The position numbers and the translations under genes were made by a program. DNA of 64,000 bases from Pseudeuparius sepicola (taxonomy: Eukaryota; Arthropoda; Insecta; Coleoptera; Anthribidae), in NCBI GenBank assembly GCA_963920635.1, contig OY987301.1, positions 16,596,501-16,660,500 on the forward strand, read 5' to 3'. Positions 35,076-45,359 of this stretch are shown piece by piece. The notes under the pieces are model-generated. The model had not been told where the DNA came from. It saw only the letters and a program-made list of their open reading frames with translations, and searched no databases. Each line of letters begins with the position of its first letter. The stretch's first letter is position 1.

Positions 35076-35712
35076 TAGTGTGTCCCAATTTGATACTGGA
35101 CACCTCAGAAATATATGAAGGACAAGGAAAACAAATGGTTTCTATTTTTTTATTGGTAGTCCCAAGGGAGAGTATTTCATAGGAGATGGTATTTGGATGG
35201 GGTAATTATTTCATGGCCTGCTATGATTTTTTAAAATAGAGAATTTTGAAGAAACCCCATTAGGGATTTTTTTACGACAAAGTGTTATTAAGAAAACTTG
35301 TTCAGAATGAAAAACTGAGTAGAATTGAGAAATTTCTATGATTTTTTAAAATAGATAATTTTTTAAAATAGATAATTTTCAAGAAACCCCATTAGGGATT
35401 TTTTTACGACAGTGTTATTAAGAAAACTTGTTCAGAATGAAAAACTGAGTAGAATTGAAAAATTTCTATTCTACTCAATTTTTCATTCTGAACAAGTTTT
35501 CTTAATAACATTTTGTCGTAAAAAATCCCTAATGGGGTTTCTTGAAAATTTGCTATTTTAAAAAATCATAGCAGGCCATGAAATAATTACCCCATCCAAA
35601 TACCACCGCCTGTGAGATACTCTCCCTTGAGACTACCAATAAAAAAATAGAGAACATTTGTTTTCCTTGTCCTTCATATTGTTCTGAGGTGTCCAGTATC
35701 AAATAGGGACAG
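35076..35712. mobile_element. Foldback MITE, family of 61349, degraded right end
   Basis: The left end TAGTGTGTCCCAATTTGATA (first base C to T) and the internal mirrored blocks (GGCCTGCTATGATTTTTTAA, AGAGTATTTCATAGG, ACAAGTTTTCTTAATAACA) match the element at 61349-61948. Part of one arm is tandemly repeated at about 35280-35470. The right end stops within GTATCAAATAGGGACAGG, having lost the terminal ACACTG. Confidence 0.8.
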
Positions 35713-35764
35713 GAGAATAGTGGGTACTGAATTTGAACAAAATATCCCTCAATCACCCATGATG

Positions 35765-36100
35765 CTGAATATCTGGTAAAATCTGAATTCTAAAAGAAGC
35801 TATAGATACTATCTACAACTTAAATTTTTTAACAAAACAAGTAGGTAGGCGCCTATGTTTATTGCCTTTGTTTTTTTTTAGGAAAATTATCTGTACGGGA
35901 TGTTGCATATTTTACTATCTATAATTTATTTAATCATTTTGCTCGAAACCCATAGAATGGTGATTTTTTGATTTTATCTAAGGATTTATAAGTTGGTCAC
36001 TTCCAATTCCAAGTACTATACAAATAAATAGTACAGAAGTGTCGAAGCGGTATTCTCACCGTTATATGTAGAACTTATTTTTGAGTTTATATTATAATAA
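35765..36100. other. Upstream region of the cysteine-rich peptide gene
   Basis: No coding sequence. CTATACAAATAAATAG at about 36015 is the nearest TATA-like string to the start at 36105. Confidence 0.35.
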
Positions 36101-36104
36101 AAAA

Positions 36105-36589
36105 ATGACTTTCAAATCAGTTTATTCTTTTGCTATTATTGTGGTTTTGATAGTATTGACACTCGCAGCGCCCAACGAACCTAGAATAGGTAAGTATCCC
36201 CTGTCAGGATATTGTTTCTTAAATTAATACATCAGTAACTCTAACTTAAGTGCGTGAATCAAAACTTTCTATATTCTATTACAACTGTTAAAGCGATAAA
36301 AATTAATTAATTTTTTTTATTGAATATGCTGTTTTTCAAATTCTTTTTCTCTTTAGGATCTAATGATAATGTGAAAATGGCTGCATTCAACAAATGCGAC
36401 TACACCTGTTCGGACATCTGTCCTCTAACAGGTTCTCGTTACTGTGATGGTACCACATGTATTTGTGGCTCCCCTAGGAAGAGCAACTTAACTCTTCCCA
36501 GACTCGGCTCTTGCTCACTTGACTGCAATATTGATTGCGGTCTTCGGGGCTACGAATGTGTTGATGTTGCCTGTTGGTGTCATCATTAA
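36105..36589 (+). CDS. Secreted double six-cysteine (CS-alpha-beta-like) peptide
   Basis: Exons 36105-36189 and 36357-36589 (phase-1 intron, GTAAGT...TTTAG) encode 105 residues. MTFKSVYSFAIIVVLIVLTL is a signal peptide, followed by AAPNEPRIG. The mature peptide contains two cysteine units. The first is C-x3-C-x3-C-x7-C-x4-C-x-C (starting KCDYTCSDIC) and the second C-x3-C-x3-C-x6-C-x4-C-x-C (SCSLDCNIDC to CWC). They are joined by a basic linker, PRKSNLTLPR. The CxxxC plus CxC spacing is that of cysteine-stabilised alpha-beta folds, used by insect defensins and drosomycins as well as by other secreted peptides. A role in antimicrobial defence is a guess from spacing only. The gene ends CHH without a tail. 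Confidence 0.82.
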
Positions 36590-36599
36590 GTATAAATTG

Positions 36600-38515
36600 T
36601 TCCAGATTAATGAGTAAAATTAAGTGTATGTATTAATTTTGATAGGTATAAATATTTATGAAATATATGTAAGTTTACAAACCCGTAAGTACTTCACATG
36701 ATTTATATTATTTATACTTCCACACCACCTACCGGTAATGGTAAATTTCCATATTTCCCAATCAGTTTTTTGCAATAACGCCAAAATTGAATTTTTTGAC
36801 ATGAAAAACAGAAAACGACATATCACTGGATATTTTTAAAGTCTCACCAATGCATCTGCCCTCAACCACAACCTTTTTTTATAATAATGTTGAAAATGAT
36901 CAAAATTTTTAATGACTTCTTTAGAGGAACACAGATTTAATACGGATTCACGCATTATTCTTAGTGTTTCACAAGACTCTTGCAAATTTCTTGTTCTTGT
37001 CTTGTTCTTGCTGCAAGTAGTTAATAACAGTTGTTATTAAGAAAATGCTAGATATTTTCTAAAATTTATTTGTGGCGCAAATAGATCCATTTAATTTTTA
37101 ATTGGGTTTTTCGCCACCAAACTGATCGAAAGACAACTTTTTTAAGTTGCCTGGAAAATTCATAAATTCTTAACAGGGAATGAACGAAACTTTAAACATG
37201 TAACTCAAAAAATAACTTCAACAAATTTGTTTTCTGAGCTTTCGGAGAATAAATCTTCCTCCTTTCTCAAAGATCATGCCACGTCAAAGTGAAGTGACAG
37301 ATTAATAAATTTCAGGTTAAAATGTCACGACAACAGAAACAATAGCCTAGCTACCTGCCTGATATTGTACCCCATGTTCTATCTAATTATCTATACTAAT
37401 TTCTCTTTGAGTAAGTGGCAATAATATTTTACTGAATTCCAGTGAACATTCAGCACACCAGTTGTCCGTATTTCCTACAATAAATGCAGATTCTTTAATT
37501 TTTCGTCTATTTCCTACTTCTTTGAGAATTGGTTTGGACCTGGACCTATCCTACAATATCCTATGATTGTTATGAAAACAATGTTCGCATATTTTTGACT
37601 TAGAAATTTGATTTTGCCTGATATAATTTTTATGTTCTTTTAAACGAACCTTAACGAAAATGCTGTTTCGATATCCTTATACCCACTAGACTACTTACAT
37701 AGAGAATTATCCTTACCCTCATCTCTATTTTGAAATATGTGCATTCTGTTAATATCAGATTTACTGAATAAATATTTACAAAATAGTGCTAATTGGATCA
37801 ATATGATATAATGATAGATCAATTTTCTAAGTTCACTCACATAGGTACTATAATATAGTTTGTTAGATTTCTATTTTTGTTTACCAACACACATTAATAT
37901 TTACAATTTTGGACTTAATAATACGGGGTCTTTCAAGATAGTTTAAATTAATATTTGAGAACTTCACAACCTTCGTAAAAAGCACAATACAAGGTACATC
38001 TTACCAGTAGATACATAAAAAAGAGACAGATACTTATATTGATATTGATAGTATTTTCTGTCACTTGTGAATGGTTTCTGATCTACTTTAATATTTATAC
38101 TGCATAATAATGTATAGAGGGTGTCTTAAATTATGGTGCTAACGTATTGTGACAGATAAAAAATGCCATTTTGAACAAAAAGTTTATCGCAATAACTTCT
38201 ACAGAAGTTATGCAATTTAAATAGAACTTGGTGCAGTTCTTTAGAAGTGCAACAATTTTGTGTAAAAACAATTTATTCCCATAGACCAGCGGCGGGGGGG
38301 TGGAGTAGCACAATGGGTATATTATACTTTTTCGAATTTTGGAGTTAACAGATGTTTTGGGGCATTATGCCGATTTCAACGCAAATGGTTGATTTTATCG
38401 TAATGAAACAAGAGTACCCTTTTGTTGAAAAATAAAAACATGCACTAAACTGATGAACCTGCGAGACCAAAAAGATAACCTCAAAAGTCAAAAATGCAGA
38501 GTGACTTTAAAGTAA
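36600..38515. other. Gene-less stretch
   Basis: No gene recognised; AT-rich DNA. Confidence 0.4.
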
Positions 38516-38540
38516 TATTTTATTCATCTATCGTCAATAT

Positions 38541-39439
38541 CTACAAGTCAAATTGTTGTTGTCCGAGCAAGTGAGGGTACTGCTGATACATGTGTGGGTA
38601 GTCTAACTGTCCAGTGTATCCTGTAAGGCAAAGAAAATATTAAACTATAAATATTACCTTAGATAGAAAAGGGAAAACCTACCTTGCATCGACATTGGGT
38701 AGTTCATCATCTTGGAAGGGTACTGCATCATCATGTTGTAAGGGTATTGCAGCATCATGTTGTAAGGGTGTTGCATCATCATGTTGTAAGGATGTTGCAT
38801 CATCATGTTGTAAGGGTACTGCATCATCATCTTTTGTTGAGCCATCAGAGGAACTTGATGCAAATAATCCATGGACGGGGTCTTCAGCACTGTGCTGCCT
38901 ACTTTGATTCCAGAAACGCCGTACACATCATGCTGTTCGGTCGGCATAACTGGTTTCTCCATCACCAAACGGTCGACGATTTGTCCTTGGCCCATGAACT
39001 CGACGGGGGTTTCGTGCAGGATTTCCTCCTTAAGTGCCAGTGGTACGGGGTAACCCATGGACCCCAAGGTGTAGGTCTCACCGAGGGTTGGGGTCTTCAG
39101 GATGGTGCTTCCTACCTTAACGCCTTGCCTGCCGAAGAGACCTGTAGTGGTGAGTGGTACCACGGGCTTCTTGACGGCAACTCTCTCGACGACGTCTTCA
39201 CTTCCAATGCGGCTGATGGGCAGCTCGTCGATGATTTCCTCCTTAATGGCAACGGGGTCTACTCGAGCGGCCTGGATGTGGGCGTTGACGATGTGCTGTC
39301 CTAGCATTTGCTTCGGGTACATCGTCTGTCCCATGAAGGACATCGGGTAGTAGCCCGTGTACACATCCCCTTGGCCGACGAACGGCAAAGGGGTGCTGGA
39401 GCAGAATGCTACGAGAGATAACAAGATGAAGCACTTCAT
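38541..39439 (-). CDS. Secreted Met/Tyr/Pro-rich structural protein, two exons
   Basis: Minus strand exons 39439-38683 and 38620-38541 (phase-1 intron splitting glycine) encode 278 residues. MKCFILLSLVAFCSS is the signal peptide. The middle has two related units: IIDELPISRIGSEDVVERVA with KVGSTILKTPTL, and ILHETPVEFMGQGQIVDRLV with KVGSTVLKTPSM. The end of exon 1 is a tandem array of about five PYNMMMQ-H/Y units, unusually methionine-rich (MMMQYPYNMMMQHP). Exon 2 encodes GYTGQLDYPHMYQQYP and ends QQQFDL. AATAAA is at 38524-38519. The acidic units match the motif in the His/Gln genes and make this the most complete member of the family. An extracellular structural role is inferred. Confidence 0.9.
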
Positions 39440-39490
39440 GGTTGCTGTATGTCTGATGTGACTTGTGTGTCCGTGAAAAGGGGCCTATAC

Positions 39491-39498
39491 CTTTTATA
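39491..39498 (-). promoter_or_regulatory. TATA box of the Met-rich gene
   Basis: TATAAAAG on the minus strand, 52-59 bp before the ATG at 39439. Confidence 0.78.
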
Positions 39499-39509
39499 TG
39501 TTACTTCGG

Positions 39510-42290
39510 CGGTTTATCAATTGAATTTTGACTTCTGCAATTAATCTTTTCACGTGTTTTTTTCGAAAACTAATAATCGACGTTGAGAAATGTGTTTGCG
39601 TTTGATTGCTTTGTCTCTGGGCACAAAAAATCCGAAAGGCGCTTGGAGACAGGATATTGAAAAGTGTTATCGGTTGGCAAATTAATCAAATTAATTGTTA
39701 AAAATATTGCCAGGCCAACATTTCATCCGTTAAATTAAATCTGGAATTATTCAGAGATAGTAATATATCCAATTCCCAACTCTTTCTATATAACATATTA
39801 CACATGGGTGAGTACGTTTCGAGTGCGATATTTACTAAAATAAAAAAAAAACGAAATCTTTTTAGATCTCAACCATTCTCAATCAATTTGTATAGAAAAG
39901 ACATATATAGATAAATATATATTACCTTTATACATCCAGCAAATAATACATTCTTCATTACTCGCTATTTTCAAATCCACCCCAAAAGGCCTATTTGCAT
40001 ACTAATGTACTTTTAAGCTCACTAGTGAGGAAAGTAACTTTACCACCCTAGTACGGAACATTACAACTTTCCGCAATAAAATGCGCACTTTCCGCACGCT
40101 TGTGGAAATAGTCATTTATGTAACAAGTGCGTAAAATAGTGTTTTATGTCATGAGTGCGGTATATTTTTTTGAACGAACAAAGCGAGTTAAAAATACAGC
40201 ACGAATTTCATACTAAATTTTTTCTACGGCAGTATTAATGGATTGAAAAAATTTAAAGTATGGAGATAAATTAAAAGAAAAATCTAAATGCTGTGTAAAG
40301 TGTTGAACAGTGCGTAAATTATATCCACCCATGATTATTTTACGCCACTATATAGTATGATAAAATCTTACTTTACGCACGGTAACCAGAATTTGTGACT
40401 CTTTGATATTTTGACAGGATTTTAATGTTAAACTGTAGTTAACACAAAAAAAATATACATCAGGTTTCGTATCGTAAAAAGCTACATTACTGTCTTGCCA
40501 AAAAATTACAGAAAGGTCTTACCGGGTAAGACATTGTTACTAGGTTAGCTTTTAAGTTACATGTAGGTAACTACTTCAGAATCTGCTAAACAACTCGAAT
40601 AAATATAATAGAGTTCGAACGTGGATGTAAATACGACATCTTTATAATTTTTTAGAAACTATAATTTGGAAAAATCGTTTTTTCCTTGGCATGAGTTATT
40701 TGAGTAACGAATGTGGAATTTAGTTGCCGAGGCTATAAGGTTGAGGCCAATAAACCACATGAGTCATAAAAAGGGAAACATATTATTTTTTTAATCGGAA
40801 AAAGGAAGTTTTGTTAGGCAAAATAATTACAATTACGAGAGATAGAAAAAATCGTACAATAATGGATTATTTCAGTGCCGATTTCTGAGCTTTTAATGAC
40901 GATTCTGGGACACTTTAATGTAGATTTAAAAAATATATTTTTCATGTTTGTTCCATCCATAATTTAGTATTTTTCCAACTACAGAAGGTAATTGGTCATT
41001 TTACCTCGTATAAATTATTTAAAGAATGAAAATGAAACAAATATTGTTGACAATTAACTTGATTAGTTTGCTAATAATAATTGGCTAATAATTGTTCTGT
41101 ATCCAAGCGCTTTTAGCATTTTGTTCCCAAGAAAATGCAAACACATTTATCAAAGTAGATTATTATTCTTCAAAAAGACGCCCAAAAAGGTTATTAATTT
41201 CAGGAATTAAATTAATTTGATAAAACGCTAAAGTACCTAATATTTCTGGCATTACATGCAAAGATGTAAATTTTAATACTTAGAGATAGCAATATAAAAC
41301 TATCTACCTATATATGGTTGTAATTGAGAGAAAAAAGAAACCTAAAAAACAACAAAATATACAGAGTATCTCAAAAACCAGAACAAGCGAAGCTCACTTC
41401 CGGTCAAACCGGAAGTCCGAAATATTCTTGTTACTAATATTCCGTGTTAAAATCCAATTTAACATTTTTTGGAAAAGGATATTTTTTGAAATAACTTTAT
41501 ACTGGATGTAGGTATATTAAATTTGCCGTCATATTAGAATTCCTCAAAACAAGTTTTTTGTATCATCAATTTATCTTTAAAATTACCGCGAAAATAGGAT
41601 TTATTACGTTAACTGGGACGCCCTGTATATGGATTAGTTATACGACCTTTTGTAAAAGAGAAAAAAAATCATTCCGGTTTGATTTTTGGGGTTTAATAAT
41701 ATTAGTATCAAAAAAACAAGTTATGCTTTGGAAATTTAGAAAAAAATGATTTTTCACACTAGTGAAGTGCCCTTCCTGAAGAAGATGTCACAAAATGTTA
41801 TTTTAAAAAGTTGTTCAGTATCAAAAAGTATTCTTTGCTGCGAAATTGCACAAACTTTGATTTTTGTTATTTATTTTGAAAATGAACTGAAAGCGCTTTT
41901 GAGCAGCTTGATATATCTAACTTTGTTTTATATGTAGAAAAATTGAGACGGCGTCACTAATTGACAGCAAACGCATGTATGCGCCTTGGTAAAGGTGATT
42001 GCGCCCATTACTTATTAATATGTTGACGTATCCTGCATCCAAGAGAAAAATTTTGTAATTTCAGGGTGTACCTTATTTTTGGAAACTAAAATATTACACA
42101 AATTAGTTTCTAACCAATAATGGCGAACTCCAGAAAATTAAATTTGAACTCGATTTTGCTTTTTACAAGAATCGTCTAACTTGTCTAACTACTTGTCCGT
42201 GTATACGATTAGAGTACAGGTTCCTGCTTCTGTAACGTATGAAAACAATAGTAATAACAATAAGTTTATTTAGGCAAAAAATATACATAA
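39510..42290. other. Gene-less stretch
   Basis: No gene recognised. 40711-40940 is an internally deleted, inverted copy D of the dispersed repeat (GGCACTGAA-type ends lost; CCACATGAGTCATAAAAAG and AATCGTACAATAATGG retained). Single terminus-like strings occur at about 41340 (ACAGAGTATCTCAAAAACCA) and 41618 (GGGACGCCCTGTATA). Confidence 0.45.
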
Positions 42291-42295
42291 ATATT

Positions 42296-42754
42296 AAAAG
42301 GTGATAATGGGCAAACACTCAAAGTTAACAAAAAGAAAAAACTAGTAACCGCATACACGTGTTTCATGCTATTTGGCAATCATCAGTACGGTGTAACATT
42401 AACCAAATCAAAAGATAGACATGATTTGGGAAGCAACAAATGAAGTCCAGGCAGGAGCCAACAGCACATTTGCAGCTTCAGTCAGCACATCCCCTATTTT
42501 GGGGCTTGTACTAACATCGCCAAAATAGAGGCTTGTACTAACATCGCCAAAATAGGGGATGTGCTGACTGAAGCTGCAAATGTGCTGTTGGCTCCTGCCT
42601 GTACTTCATTTGTTGCTTCCCAAATCATGCCTATCTTTTGATTTGGTTAACGTTACACCGTACTGATGATTGCCAAATAGCATGAAACACGTGTATGCGG
42701 TTACTAGTTTTTTCTTTTTGTTAACTTTGAGTGTTTGCCCATTATCACCTTTTC
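42296..42754. repeat. Near-perfect 0.46-kb inverted repeat (hairpin)
   Basis: The arms 42296-42502 and 42547-42754 are complementary over about 207 bp with only about three mismatches that I can find. The 44-bp loop contains a direct repeat of GGCTTGTACTAACATCGCC. The sequence contains no CAG-type terminus or TA duplication of the other families and no ORF worth calling. A transcript across it would fold into a long, almost perfect double-stranded stem. Confidence 0.9.
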
Positions 42755-42759
42755 TTGTA

Positions 42760-43458
42760 ATTATTACATTTACACTCGCTAATCTTACATCCATAAATAT
42801 TAACATAGTAATAATACTAATAGATTTTATTGCCAAACGAAAAGTAAAAATCATAAAATATAATATATTTATAACTCCCAAATTAACTTAATATGAAATT
42901 CATAGATTAATACTATATTATACTAATAATATTCATTATATCAGAAAGAGAATCTTTGAAGAGATAGAAACCATTACAATACTTGTTGAAATGTTAACAT
43001 ATTACAAAAATAGCGCATAATTGTCCGTGCAGAGCTCAAATAAAATTTGGCACTACCTCGCGCCGAACTTCACATAATTCAATTTAGTATTTTAAATAAA
43101 TGACAGTAATTACTTCCACATTTTATTTAAATTAATTCTAAAAACTAAACTAGGCGATTGAGTGTACATGATAAAAAAAAATGTCGAGTTGGTAGTTGAT
43201 ATTCTGGAGATCGCTCCTACTTGGTCTCATAATAAGATGTTGTGAAAATGGCTTAAATCCTTGTCTTTCCAATACCTTTAATCAATATAATATATGAACA
43301 ATGAGAATTATTATTATTATTATTAATTGAAGATTTTCCAAATATCAGTTTTCCTAGGTAACAACAACGCATCAGATGAAACAAAGCGCAATGGATAGTA
43401 TGAATATACCATCAATAATTATTTAGGCAGTAATCTTTATTGGGACATTAACAAAAAA
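42760..43458. other. Gene-less stretch
   Basis: No gene seen. The 3' UTR and AATAAA (43442-43437, minus strand) of the following peptide gene fall at its right edge. Confidence 0.4.
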
Positions 43459-43459
43459 C

Positions 43460-43633
43460 TTAGATTTGGTATCCCCACACAGGGTAATACTCTGGCTGGT
43501 TCCACCACCAGTGGCGACGCGTGACAATCACTCTGGGAGGGGTAATAAAGGGTTGGGCTAAGTTATAGCTATATGAAAAAATAAAAACGATTAAAACAAA
43601 AAAAAAAACATTTTTAATCAAAACTCTGAACAT
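43460..43633 (-). CDS. Short Trp/Pro-rich secreted peptide
   Basis: On the minus strand, starting at the ATG at 43633, 57 residues: MFRVLIKNVFFFVLIVFIFS is a strong signal peptide, followed by about 35 residues rich in Pro, Arg, Trp and Tyr, with VTRRHWWWNQPEYYP near the end and VWGYQI at the C-terminus. An in-frame ATG 36 bp upstream would add MCRLDCSLKCLK, but that would bury the hydrophobic core, so the inner start is preferred. AATAAA lies about 20 bp after the stop (minus strand), supporting a real transcript. The mature peptide has no cysteine and is net basic. It could be an antimicrobial, signalling or cuticle-associated peptide; I do not recognise the family. Confidence 0.6.
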   Translation of the reverse strand: MFRVLIKNVFFFVLIVFIFSYSYNLAQPFITPPRVIVTRRHWWWNQPEYYPVWGYQI

Positions 43634-43997
43634 TTTCAAACACTTAAGACTACAGTCTAGTCTACACACAAGACAATCTGCAACTATTTGTTATTGTTAA
43701 TATCAAACATTTTTGAAGAAAAGAAACAAAACTTATTAAATATTCACAATACAAAGGGTAATCTTCTTTTTTTAATTTTTTAAAATCTATCGATAACTTT
43801 TTCGGGATCGATTTTAATATCTCTATTTATATACATAAGCGCCAATCCAACTAATCTTTCTTGGTGAGTAGTTGACCTAAGCCAGATCTTTATATAGTCT
43901 ATTTAAATAGAATAGAAAAACTACGCTCTGCACTAGCAACGCTTACTGGCAATACCACCAACAAAGACAGAGCTACGTTAATTGTAGGGTAAATAAG

Positions 43998-44592
43998 TTT
44001 TCTTGAAATCGGCAAAGAAGTGTCCCAAAATCGTCATTAAAAGCTCAGAAATCGGCACTGAAGTAACCCATTATTGTACGAATTTTTCAATAAATAGGCC
44101 TTGGAGAGATGTAAACATCAAACGTCAGACGCGGAGCCATCGTCCGTCAAAAGTGACCAAATATTCAAAACCCATTTAACTATTCGTACACATTGCGAAA
44201 TTGTTACCTATAGCAACGCAATCTATCAGTATAAATATTTTAGTAGGTTTGAATATCGATAGATTTATTATGGAGGCTGAACAACAAGCAGCAGTTTGGT
44301 TTTTCTGTTCGAAGCCGCCGTGTCTTTGTCATACTTGACCTAGGTAGAGCTATCGTCAAAGTCAAGCAACACCGCGCGTAGTCGGTTCATGGACGGGTGA
44401 TCCCTTATTATTATTTTCTTGCCTAATAAAACTTTTTTCCGATTTCAAAAAAAATATAATACGTACCTCGGCACTGAAGTTCTTTTTATGACTCATGTGG
44501 TTTATTTGCCTCGGCCAGAGGCCTCGGCAACTAAATTCCACATGAGTCATAAAAAGTTGAATTTCAGTGCCTTGGTACATAAATAACTATTG
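43998..44592 (+). repeat. Dispersed ~600-bp repeat, copy B
   Basis: Same orientation and order of landmarks as copy A at 170-797, and similarly ending CCTTGGTACATAAATAACTA. It lies immediately 3' of the Trp-rich gene and may have displaced or removed that gene's second exon. Confidence 0.78.
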
Positions 44593-44714
44593 CTATGCAA
44601 AGCGCTTATGGCTGAATTTGGGACACTTTCGATAGGAATGCTTTTCCATTTTTCCATCCATAAATAAATTATTGGGGTAATTATAATTCCTGGGGGGGGG
44701 GGTAATTACCCCCA

Positions 44715-45300
44715 TTACCCCCCCCCCCCCCGACCCGTCGCCCCTGTCCACCACGCGCCCCATACGCCGGTACCCCAAGCAGTCTGCGGTACCCAGCTAT
44801 TCTGGACACCCCACACCCGTTGTGGGTTCCATTGTTGGTACGGAACTTGCACCACCGAACCGCCAACGGGGGCCATTGATTTCCCTGCGACAACTCTGTC
44901 GACCACTCAGGATCTCCTCCTCGAGTGCTACCAGTTCTTGGATTCCATTTAACCGCTGACCTAATGGGTAAGTTGGGATCCATGGGGCTTGGTTCCATTG
45001 GTATTGTGCAGGGTTCCAGTAGCTTTTAGTCCACGGGGACTGGTTCCATTTGGTCCAGGCGGCTTGGGATGACAGCCCCTGGTAACCTTGATTCCATGGA
45101 CTCTGTCCCCATGCGCCTTGGGTCCAGGGACTCTGTCCCCATGTGCCTTGGGTCCAGGGACTCTGTCCCCATGTGCCTTGGGTCCACAAGTTCCGGGCTA
45201 AGGGCCCTTGGCCCCAGGGTCCTTGCGACCAAAGGCCTAGCCGAGGCCAGGTGGTGGCCGAGCAAACTGTTATAAGGGATAAGAGAGCGAAGCACTTCAT
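44715..45300 (-). pseudogene. Trp/Gln/Gly-rich secreted protein gene, apparently frameshifted
   Basis: On the minus strand, the ATG at 45300 opens a 167-residue frame to 44797: signal peptide MKCFALLSLITVCS, then a tryptophan-rich chain with three tandem 30-bp units encoding WTQGTWGQSP, then WNQAPWIPTYPLGQR and LEEEIL. From that point the open frame turns into Arg/Ser/Cys-rich sequence unlike the rest. A neighbouring frame (44906-44715) instead continues with VVDRVVAGKSMAPV, which matches IVDRLVMEKPVMP of the Met-rich gene, and with more Trp-rich sequence (WNPQRVWGV, GVWGAWWTG). The simplest reading is a small out-of-frame deletion after LEEEIL. A long G tract at the end (complement of about 44725-44735) and the missing exon 2 add doubt about assembly. 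It may be a truncated protein, a pseudogene, or an assembly error. Confidence 0.65.
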
Positions 45301-45340
45301 GATTGTAAGCGATGAATGACATCGGTGGTTGAATCAGTGC

Positions 45341-45348
45341 CTTTTATA
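45341..45348 (-). promoter_or_regulatory. TATA box of the Trp-rich gene
   Basis: TATAAAAG on the minus strand, about 41-48 bp before the ATG, implying a very short leader. The box is intact even though the coding frame is disturbed. Confidence 0.75.
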
Positions 45349-45359
45349 AATAGAGATGA

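Noticed and set aside
38684..39304. 206-codon plus-strand ORF rich in HHHVVRVL repeats
   Set aside because: Antisense of the Met-rich PYNMMMQ array.
42606..42891. Overlapping ORFs across the 42.3-kb hairpin
   Set aside because: Created by the inverted repeat; no signal or domain.
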